Positions 5,586-11,122 of a stretch of 11,934 nucleotides of DNA are shown here, in pieces (position 1 is the stretch's first letter; the number at the start of each line of letters is the position of its first letter). The notes beneath the pieces were generated by a model that had not been told where the DNA came from, did not search any database, and saw only the letters and a list, made by a program, of their open reading frames with translations. The position numbers and the translations under genes are program-made. The DNA comes from CAYNEI01 sp964396185 (GTDB lineage Archaea > Thermoplasmatota > SW-10-69-26): positions 1 to 11,934 of the forward strand of contig CAYNEI010000068.1 in NCBI GenBank assembly GCA_964396185.1, read 5' to 3'.

Positions 5586-7619
5586 GTGACGCGCGTGCTC
5601 GCGGGATGCGATGTGGGTGGCACCTTCACCGACGCCTACGCCCTGGACCTCGACAGCCGGCACAGCGCCACAGCCAAGGCCCCCACCACGCCCGGGGCTC
5701 TCTCGGATGGGATCCTGGCCGCTCTCGACCAAGCCCTCCAGCGCCTCGAAGCGGCGCCAGGCGATGTGGAGAGCGTGCTCCACGGCACCACCACGGCCAC
5801 CAACGCCCTGCTCGAGGGCGACATCGCAACCACCGCCGTGGTCACGAACACCGGGTTCGAGGATCTGCTCGAGATCTCCCGCCAGACCCGACCCAAGCTC
5901 TACGAGCTCAACCCCACCCAGCGACGACCGCTGGTGGCCCGGGAGCACCGCTACGGCATCCGTGGCCGGCTCGGTCCCGGTGGCAGTGAGCTCGAGCCCC
6001 TGGACGAGCCGGAGCTCGACCGTCTCGGCGAGACCCTACGGGGAGCGGGGGTCGAGGCGGTGGCCATCTGCCTGCTGCATGCCTACGCCAACCCCGACCA
6101 CGAGGGCCAGGTGGCCGAAGCCCTGCGAGCACATCTCACAGGCCAGGTGCCCGTGGTCACCAGCCACGCCACCTCTCCCGAGTTCCGCGAGGTCGAGCGC
6201 ATGACCACCACCGTGGTCAACGCGGCCCTGCGCCCCCGCATGGAGGCCTACCTCGAAGCGCTCGCCCAACACCTCGCTGACAACGGCTACGACGCCTCCA
6301 TCCAGGTCATGGACAACGCCGGGTCCCTGCTGGCCCCACGCGAGGCCGCCCAGCTGCCGGTGCGCACCGTCGTCTCGGGGCCCGCGGGAGGCGTGGCAGC
6401 CCTCAAACAGCTCAGCCAGGAGCTCTCGATCCCCAACCTGCTCGGGGTGGACATGGGGGGCACGAGCACCGATGCCAGCCTCGTGCTCGACGGTGAACCC
6501 ACCCGGCGCTTCGAGACCGAGATCGCGGGGCACCGCCTCCAGGTGCCTGCCGCGGACATCGAGACCGTGGGTGCTGGCGGGGGATCGATCGCCTGGCTCG
6601 ACGCGTCCACCGGGCTGCGCGTGGGTCCCAGGAGCGCTGGTGCACGTCCTGGGCCGGCATGCTACGACCGAGGCGGCAGGGAGCCCACCGTCACCGATGC
6701 CAGCCTCGTGCTGGGCCACCTCCCCGCCGAGCATGCCCTGGGTGGCACGGTGGAGCTGGCACCCGAGCGCGCGAGAGAGGCCATCGACCACGTCGCCGAC
6801 CCCCTGGGCCACGATCTCGAGACCACCAGCCGTGCGATCCTCGAGATCGCCTGCGCGCACGCCATGCGCGGGCTGCGCCGGCTCACCGCCCGCCACGGTG
6901 CCGACCCCGGCGAGCTGACCTTGGTCGCCTTCGGCGGGGCCGGCCCGCTCTTCGCCTGCACCTGGGCGAGCACCCTGGGCATCGACCGGGTCCTGGTGCC
7001 CTCGGCTGCCGGCGTGGCTTCTGCTCGCGGGATGCTGGCCGCCCCCCAGCGCGTCGAGCGAGCCACGACCCTGCTCACCCCGCTCGACGAGCTCGACCGA
7101 AACCGTCTGGAGGACGCCTATGCACCCATCGACCAGCAAGCCCACGAGGCCCTCGACCACCCCGAAGCGCGGGTGGAGCACCACGCTTCGGTGCGCTACG
7201 CTGGCCAGAGCCACGAGCTCACGGTCGCGCTCGATGCCACGACCCCGCAGGCGCTGGCGCGCGCCTTCGAGGCCAGCCACCGCGCCACCCACGGCTACGT
7301 GCTCGCGGGTCACCCGATCGAGGTCGTCACCCTGCGCTCGCGCGCCACCGCGCCCCCGGCCCTGTCACCCGAGCCGACCACCAAGCCCCCGGAACCCACA
7401 CCTGCACCCAGCCAGGCCACCCAGGTCATCCACCTGCTGGACCCGGCCACCGAGGCCACCGCGACCCTCCATCCGGACCACACGCTGGCCCCCGGCCACA
7501 CGCTGACCGGCCCCGCGATCCTCCCTGCCGAGGGGTCCACCACGCTCATCGCGCCCGGCTGGACCGGACGCATCGACCCCCACGGCCACCTGCTCCTCGA
7601 CGCGGAGGGATCCCCATGA
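5586..7619 (+). CDS. hyuA: Hydantoinase/5-oxoprolinase subunit A (ATP-binding)
   Basis: The 677-residue protein matches the HyuA family in length and motif order. It has DVGGTFTD (9-16) and HGTTTATNALLEG (66-78) of the N-terminal ASKHA-type fold, SGPAGGV (264-270), DMGGTSTD (289-296), VGAGGGSIA (about 328-336), VGPRSAGARPGPACY (from 346) and FGGAGPLFA (from 449). A Pro/Thr-rich linker before the last 60 residues may be a flexible joint. In characterised relatives the subunit uses ATP to activate a cyclic amide or ketone, and HyuB completes the hydrolysis or carboxylation: N-methylhydantoinase, 5-oxoprolinase and acetone or acetophenone carboxylase share this fold. No third carboxylase subunit follows, so an amide-hydrolysing role fits better. 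GTG at 5586 has no Shine-Dalgarno sequence; a CTTAGG about 27 nt upstream could support a leaderless mRNA, or the gene may be read from the regulator promoter. Confidence 0.9.
   Translation: MTRVLAGCDVGGTFTDAYALDLDSRHSATAKAPTTPGALSDGILAALDQALQRLEAAPGDVESVLHGTTTATNALLEGDIATTAVVTNTGFEDLLEISRQTRPKLYELNPTQRRPLVAREHRYGIRGRLGPGGSELEPLDEPELDRLGETLRGAGVEAVAICLLHAYANPDHEGQVAEALRAHLTGQVPVVTSHATSPEFREVERMTTTVVNAALRPRMEAYLEALAQHLADNGYDASIQVMDNAGSLLAPREAAQLPVRTVVSGPAGGVAALKQLSQELSIPNLLGVDMGGTSTDASLVLDGEPTRRFETEIAGHRLQVPAADIETVGAGGGSIAWLDASTGLRVGPRSAGARPGPACYDRGGREPTVTDASLVLGHLPAEHALGGTVELAPERAREAIDHVADPLGHDLETTSRAILEIACAHAMRGLRRLTARHGADPGELTLVAFGGAGPLFACTWASTLGIDRVLVPSAAGVASARGMLAAPQRVERATTLLTPLDELDRNRLEDAYAPIDQQAHEALDHPEARVEHHASVRYAGQSHELTVALDATTPQALARAFEASHRATHGYVLAGHPIEVVTLRSRATAPPALSPEPTTKPPEPTPAPSQATQVIHLLDPATEATATLHPDHTLAPGHTLTGPAILPAEGSTTLIAPGWTGRIDPHGHLLLDAEGSP
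7604..7608 (+). promoter_or_regulatory. Ribosome binding site of hyuB inside the end of hyuA
   Basis: GGAGG lies within the last codons of hyuA, 7 nt before the ATG at 7616. That ATG overlaps the hyuA stop (ATGA). This fixes the start and indicates that the two subunits are made by coupled translation. Confidence 0.8.
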
Positions 7620-9190
7620 GCGATCCAGCCCAGGTCGAGGTGCTCCGCCACAGCCTGGAGGCCATCGCCGAGGAGATGGGCGAGGTGCTCCAACGCGGCG
7701 CCTTCAGCCCGAACATCAAGGAGCGCCGGGACCACTCATGCGCGCTGTTCACCCCGGAGGCCAAGCTTTTGGCCCAAGCCGAGCACATCCCCGTCCACCT
7801 GGGTGCCATGCCCCTGGCGGTGACCGCCGTGCTCGACGCGCTCGGACCGCTTTCCCCGGGCGACGTTGCACTCGTCAACGACCCCTACCAGGGTGGCACG
7901 CATCTGCCAGATCTCACCATGATCGCCCCCGTGCACCACGACGCCGAGCCCGTCGGCTACGTGACCGCGCGCGCCCACCACGCCGACGTCGGTGGCCGCT
8001 CGCCTGGCAGCATGCCCGCTGGAGCCACGCACCTGCTCGAGGAAGGCCTCGTGATCCCACCGGTCCACCTCCGGCGCGGCGGCGAGCTCGTCGACGACGT
8101 TCACGAGCTGATCCTGGCCAACACGCGCTCCCCCACGGAGCGACGCGGGGATCTCAGCGCCCAGCAGGGGGCCTTGGTCATCGGGATCCAACGCTTCCAG
8201 GCCCTGGCCGCTCGCATGGGCCACCAGACCCTGACCACGGCCAGCCAGGCGCTCATCGATCGCACCGAGGCGCTGACGCGCGCTCGGCTTGCGACCGCCC
8301 GGCCGGCCACGAGCCGCGCCAAGGCCGTGCTGGAGGACGACGGCACCGGGACCCAGCGCACCCTGCGCGTCGAGGCCACCATCGCCGAGCACGGCATCTC
8401 GCTGGACTACGCCGGAACCGACCCCCAGGGCCCCGGCAACCTGAACGCCCCGCGCCCGGTCACCCTGGCCGGTGCGCTCTACGTGCTGCGTTGCCTGCTC
8501 GGCGCGGATGTCCCCTCCAACGCGGGTCTGATGCGCGTGCTGGAGGTGCGCATCCCCGAGGGCACCGTGCTCAACCCACACCCCGGTGGAGCGGTGGCTG
8601 GGGGCAACGTCGAGACGAGCCAGCGCAACGTCGATCTGCTCTTCGATGCCCTCGCCCACGCCTTCCCCGACCGGGTCCCCGCCCAGAGCCAGGGGACCAT
8701 GAACAACCTCACGCTCGGCACGACCCAGCCGGGCCACGCCTTCACCAGCTACGAGACCCTGGGCGGGGGCGAGGGCGGCGGGCCTGGCGGGCCTGGACGC
8801 TCGGGCATCCACACCCACATGACCAACACCCAGAACACCCCAGTGGAGGCCTTCGAGCAAGCCTACCCTCTGCGCGTGCGGGCCACGACCCTGCGACGGG
8901 CAAGCGGCGGGTCAGGAGCCCATCCAGGCGGGGATGGGATCCGGCGAGAGATGGAAGCCCTCATCGATGGGATCGAGGTTCATCTCATCACGTCCCGGCG
9001 CACCACCCAGCCCGCTGGCCTGGCAGGAGGTGGGCCGGGCGCTTCAGGGCGCAACGCCGTCGAGCGCGCCAGCGGCGCCATCGAGGAGCTCGGCGCTGTG
9101 GCTAGCACGGTGTTGGATCGCGGGGATGTGCTCATCGTCGAGACGCCCGGCGGGGGCGGCTGGGGTCGTGAGGAGAGCTCAGAGGCGTGA
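7616..9190 (+). CDS. hyuB: Hydantoinase/5-oxoprolinase subunit B
   Basis: The 524-residue protein matches HyuB in length and motifs. It has LRHSLEAIAEEMGEVLQRGAFSPNIKERRD-type N-terminal sequence, NDPYQGGTHLPD (88-99), ARAHHADVGG (118-127, with His and Asp residues likely to hold metal) and the C-terminal glycine signature ETPGGGGWG (509-517). It is the partner of HyuA in an ATP-dependent enzyme that opens a cyclic amide such as 5-oxoproline or a hydantoin. For an archaeon, clearing 5-oxoproline formed from glutamine or glutamate is the most economical guess, but hydantoin or another lactam cannot be excluded. The much longer upstream open frame (from 6659) overlaps hyuA with Arg/Pro-rich shadow composition and is not part of the gene. 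Confidence 0.92.
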   Translation: MSDPAQVEVLRHSLEAIAEEMGEVLQRGAFSPNIKERRDHSCALFTPEAKLLAQAEHIPVHLGAMPLAVTAVLDALGPLSPGDVALVNDPYQGGTHLPDLTMIAPVHHDAEPVGYVTARAHHADVGGRSPGSMPAGATHLLEEGLVIPPVHLRRGGELVDDVHELILANTRSPTERRGDLSAQQGALVIGIQRFQALAARMGHQTLTTASQALIDRTEALTRARLATARPATSRAKAVLEDDGTGTQRTLRVEATIAEHGISLDYAGTDPQGPGNLNAPRPVTLAGALYVLRCLLGADVPSNAGLMRVLEVRIPEGTVLNPHPGGAVAGGNVETSQRNVDLLFDALAHAFPDRVPAQSQGTMNNLTLGTTQPGHAFTSYETLGGGEGGGPGGPGRSGIHTHMTNTQNTPVEAFEQAYPLRVRATTLRRASGGSGAHPGGDGIRREMEALIDGIEVHLITSRRTTQPAGLAGGGPGASGRNAVERASGAIEELGAVASTVLDRGDVLIVETPGGGGWGREESSEA

Positions 9191-9191
9191 G

Positions 9192-9211
9192 CTCCAGGCA
9201 TGCGCCTGGAG
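9192..9211 (+). terminator. Hairpin directly after hyuB
   Basis: CTCCAGGC and GCCTGGAG form a perfect 8-bp stem with the loop ATGC, beginning one base after the hyuB stop. No U-run follows, so it is either a 3'-end stabilising hairpin or a non-canonical archaeal termination or processing signal. The rest of the spacer to the tRNA holds no gene I can support. Confidence 0.45.
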
Positions 9212-9298
9212 GGTGAAGGGGACCCCCGGAGGGGAGAAGGTCGAGTGGGTGGGAACCGAGGCTCCGGGGGCGTGATGGATGCTCACCTCGCTTCGGGG

Positions 9299-9331
9299 AT
9301 ATACTCAACAGGGTTGGGCGAAGCCCCCTGT
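9299..9331 (+). other. TATA-like ATATA with adjacent interrupted hairpin
   Basis: ATATA at 9299-9303 sits in GC-rich DNA. Just after it, 9308-9331 can fold: ACAGGG pairs with CCCTGT and, after a three-base bulge, GGC pairs with GCC around a GAA loop. No convincing reading frame follows. Two related words, CCACCGTGAAGG (9367-9378) and CCACAGTGAAGG (9390-9401), lie between this point and the tRNA promoter. It might be a short untranslated transcript or a remnant. Confidence 0.25.
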
Positions 9332-9401
9332 GGGCCCAGGACCCCATGTCACCATGGACCCAGTTGCCACCGTGAAGGGGACCGCGCCGCCACAGTGAAG
9401 G

Positions 9402-9408
9402 ATAAATA
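9402..9408 (+). promoter_or_regulatory. TATA box of the tRNA-Asp gene
   Basis: ATAAATA is preceded by the purine-rich GTGAAGG, which suits a BRE, and lies about 30 nt before the mature 5' end of the tRNA. The predicted start site is a few bases upstream of the tRNA, so only a short leader needs removal by RNase P. Confidence 0.65.
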
Positions 9409-9434
9409 CCCCCTCTTCATTGAACCGCCCGCCC

Positions 9435-9507
9435 GCCCCGGTAGTGTAGTGGCCCATCATACGGCCCTGTCGAGGCTGTGACCCGGATTCAAATTCCGGC
9501 CGGGGCG
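9435..9507 (+). tRNA. tRNA-Asp (anticodon GTC)
   Basis: The 73-nt gene folds as a complete cloverleaf. The acceptor stem GCCCCGG pairs with CCGGGGC and the discriminator is G73. The D arm is GTGTAGTGGCCCATCATAC. The anticodon stem CGGCC pairs with GGCTG (one G-U pair), with loop CTGTCGA holding GTC at 34-36. A 4-nt variable loop follows, then the T stem CCGGA/TCCGG with loop TTCAAAT. The anticodon reads GAC and GAU, and discriminator G is usual for Asp. CCA is not encoded and there is no intron. The D-arm words agree with recalled archaeal tRNA-Asp genes. Confidence 0.97.
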
Positions 9508-9642
9508 CTCTCAGCTCTCCTCCCGGATCCTCCTCGGAGGCATCCTGGCCCTTCCAACGGCTGTTCTCGCCACCTAGAGTATCTCGTTCGGGCTCCCATC
9601 GAACTCAGCTGGAGTTGTCGGAACTGCTGGGTTTCACCACCG

Positions 9643-9717
9643 GCAGGGGTCCCTGCTTGTTCGAAATTCATTCGAATCAGCATCTTTAAGCCACCGTGGC
9701 CGGCAAGCCTTAAGTAA
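9643..9717 (+). promoter_or_regulatory. Control region upstream of gar1: dyads and TATA-like boxes
   Basis: In the gene-free 283 nt between the tRNA and gar1, the sequence changes from GC-rich to AT-rich and carries ordered signals. GCAGGG-GT-CCCTGC (9643-9656) is a perfect dyad. Two TTCGAA palindromes follow at 9660-9665 and 9671-9676, exactly 11 bp apart, which is one helical turn. After these come TATA-like TTTAAG (9685-9690) and CTTAAGTAA (9709-9717). The arrangement suggests a protein-binding site and alternative promoters for gar1-tfb. The dyads are visible; their role is inferred. Confidence 0.4.
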
Positions 9718-9730
9718 TCCGCAGCAAGAG

Positions 9731-9738
9731 TTATATAT
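9731..9738 (+). promoter_or_regulatory. TATA box of the gar1-tfb operon
   Basis: TTATATAT is the best archaeal TATA box in the window, preceded by the purine-rich AGCAAGAG that could serve as a BRE. Initiation about 25 nt downstream gives a leader of roughly 25-30 nt before the gar1 ATG at 9791. Confidence 0.75.
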
Positions 9739-9764
9739 GCCATGTGGGTTAATCAGGGTGTAGA

Positions 9765-9776
9765 GGGCGCAAGCCC
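9765..9776 (+). other. GNRA-tetraloop hairpin near the 5' end of the gar1 mRNA
   Basis: GGGC-GCAA-GCCC is a perfect 4-bp stem closed by a GCAA tetraloop, placed almost at the predicted 5' end of the operon transcript. No clear Shine-Dalgarno sequence lies between it and the gar1 ATG. It may stabilise the mRNA or act as a protein or RNA docking site; chance is possible for so short a stem. Confidence 0.35.
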
Positions 9777-9790
9777 CCGAGCGAGTTCCG

Positions 9791-10063
9791 ATGCAACATC
9801 AAGAACCCTCCGGCGCGAACGCCATCGGTCGCGTGCTGCGCACGGGGCCCCGCGGGGTCCTCATCGTTGAACCCGATGATACCCCAGCACCGCTTGGCAC
9901 CCGCTGCCGGACCAAGGCTGGCAAGGATGCCGGCCGGGTCACCGATGTCATCGGCCCTGTTGATCGCCCCATCCTGGTGGTGAACCCACGAGGACGGGGG
10001 AAGCGGGCCAAGGGTCGCCCCAACCCGGGCGACCTCGTCGGAGCCACGCTCTACGCTAGGTGA
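9791..10063 (+). CDS. gar1: H/ACA RNP protein Gar1
   Basis: The 90-residue protein has the Gar1 beta-barrel pattern: GRVLRTGPRGVLIVEPD, then a central turn, then the signature AGRVTDVIGPVDRPILVV (residues about 55-72), followed by a basic tail (NPRGRGKRAKGRPNPGD). The length is normal for archaeal Gar1, which lacks the eukaryotic GAR-repeat ends. It joins Cbf5, Nop10 and L7Ae on H/ACA guide RNAs for rRNA pseudouridylation, and is needed for efficient turnover by Cbf5. The next gene encodes TFB. The gar1-tfb linkage is one I recall from many euryarchaeal genomes, which supports both calls. Its stop codon lies inside the ribosome binding site of tfb, so the two are probably coupled. Confidence 0.93.
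   Translation: MQHQEPSGANAIGRVLRTGPRGVLIVEPDDTPAPLGTRCRTKAGKDAGRVTDVIGPVDRPILVVNPRGRGKRAKGRPNPGDLVGATLYAR
10058..10063 (+). promoter_or_regulatory. GGTGA-type ribosome binding site deciding the TFB copy 1 start
   Basis: AGGTGA, complementary to the 3' end of archaeal 16S rRNA, contains the gar1 stop codon and lies 5 nt before ATG 10069. The in-frame GTG at 10060 is part of this site and is therefore unlikely to be the start. The same word at the same distance precedes copy 2. Confidence 0.75.
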
Positions 10064-10068
10064 ATCCC

Positions 10069-11016
10069 ATGAGCCCCGATGAGCAACCAGCCGAGATGGA
10101 CGACGTCGAGGAAGTGACGAGCTGTCCAGAGTGCGCATCCTCGCACCTGACTCGTGACTACGAGCGCGGTGAGCTCGTCTGCGAGATGTGCGGTCTCGTG
10201 CTCGACGAGCACTTCATCGACCAAGGACCTGAGTGGCGGGCTTTCGATGCCGAGCAGCGTGAGAAGCGGGCTCGTGTCGGTGCGCCCATGACGTACACGA
10301 TCCACGACAAGGGTCTCTCGACCGAGATCGGCTGGAGGAACAAGGACTCGTACGGGAAGAACATCCCGACCAAGTCCCGAGCGCAGCTCTACCGGCTGCG
10401 CAAGTGGCAGCGCCGCATCCGTGTCAGCAACGCCACCGAGCGCAACCTGGCCTTCGCGCTCTCCGAGCTGGACCGCATGGCCAGCCGCATGGGCCTGCCG
10501 CGCAACGTGCGAGAGACGGCGGCCATGGTCTACCGGCGAGCGGTGCAGAAGAACCTGATCCGCGGACGCTCCATCGAGGGTGTTGCCGCGGCCAGCCTGT
10601 ACGCGGCCTGTCGACAGTGCAACGTGCCGCGCACCCTGGACGAGATCGCGGAAGCCAGCCGAGTCTCCCGCAAGGAGATCGGCCGGACCTACCGGTTCAT
10701 CGCCCGGGAACTCAAGCTCAAGCTTCTGCCCACGAGCCCCACGGACTACATCCCGAGGTTCTGCAGCGAGCTCAAGCTCAGCGGTGAGATCCAGGCCAAG
10801 GCCGTAGAGATCCTCAAGCAAGCTGCCGACAAGGAGCTGACCAGCGGTCGCGGGCCCACGGGTGTCGCGGCTGCCGCGCTCTACATCGCCAGCATCCTGT
10901 GCGGCGAGCGAAGAACGCAGCGCGAGGTCGCTGATGTGGCTGGCGTGACCGAGGTCACCATCCGAAACCGCTACAAGGAGCTCGCAGAGAAGCTCGACAT
11001 CGACATCATCTTGTGA
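10069..11016 (+). CDS. tfb: Transcription initiation factor B (TFB), copy 1
   Basis: The 315-residue protein is a complete TFB. An acidic start is followed by a zinc ribbon with Cys19, Cys22, Cys38 and Cys41 (CPEC/CEMC). The B-reader and linker region (DQGPEWRAFDAEQRE...) follows, then the conserved KSRAQLYRLRKWQRRIR, and two cyclin repeats (about 115-205 and 210-305), each with the GRSIEGVAAASLYAACR or GRGPTGVAAAALYIASI core. It ends in the helix-turn-helix TQREVADVAGVTEVTIRNRYKEL that contacts BRE. TFB bridges TBP-TATA and RNA polymerase and is essential in archaea. It is the second gene of the gar1 operon. Its middle is identical at the nucleotide level to the downstream copy. Confidence 0.97.
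   Translation: MSPDEQPAEMDDVEEVTSCPECASSHLTRDYERGELVCEMCGLVLDEHFIDQGPEWRAFDAEQREKRARVGAPMTYTIHDKGLSTEIGWRNKDSYGKNIPTKSRAQLYRLRKWQRRIRVSNATERNLAFALSELDRMASRMGLPRNVRETAAMVYRRAVQKNLIRGRSIEGVAAASLYAACRQCNVPRTLDEIAEASRVSRKEIGRTYRFIARELKLKLLPTSPTDYIPRFCSELKLSGEIQAKAVEILKQAADKELTSGRGPTGVAAAALYIASILCGERRTQREVADVAGVTEVTIRNRYKELAEKLDIDIIL
10296..10580 (+). repeat. 285-nt tract identical to the tfb copy 2 gene (first copy)
   Basis: This stretch, from the end of the B-linker to the middle of the first cyclin repeat, matches 11359-11643 without a single difference, including third codon positions. The bases directly outside differ. The exact identity bounded by diverged sequence points to recent gene conversion between the tandem genes. 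Confidence 0.9.
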
Positions 11017-11111
11017 GCCAGATGATCAGGCAGACCTGGGTAGCGCTCACCGATCCGCAGCATCCGAATCGTGATGGGGTTGCCAAGGGCCCCGTGACCC
11101 AACGTCCCCGA

Positions 11112-11117
11112 AGGTGA
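11112..11117 (+). promoter_or_regulatory. GGTGA-type ribosome binding site of TFB copy 2
   Basis: AGGTGA lies 5 nt before ATG 11123, the same word and spacing as at copy 1. The duplication therefore included at least this much upstream sequence, and ATG is used rather than the in-frame GTG at 11114. The 106-nt spacer between the copies shows no TATA box, so readthrough from the gar1 promoter is likely. Confidence 0.7.
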
Positions 11118-11122
11118 ACTGG

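Noticed and set aside
6659..7615. N-terminal extension of the hyuB frame
   Set aside because: It overlaps hyuA with shadow composition; GGAGG and ATGA coupling fix the start at 7616.
6036..8860. Long minus-strand frames (6036-7313 and 7736-8860) opposite hyuA and hyuB
   Set aside because: They mirror codon positions of well-supported hyuAB genes and show no recognisable motif or ribosome binding site.
9271..9331. C/D box RNA after hyuB (GTGATGG word at about 9271)
   Set aside because: No matching D box follows and the neighbouring hairpin does not fit a kink-turn fold.
9489..9743. 84-codon minus-strand frame between tRNA and gar1
   Set aside because: It overlaps the 3' end of tRNA-Asp and starts inside the gar1 TATA box, with no homology.
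11017..11122. C/D box guide RNA between the tfb genes (TGAT and GTGATGG words)
   Set aside because: C-box-like words are present but there is no CTGA D box at a suitable distance and no promoter.
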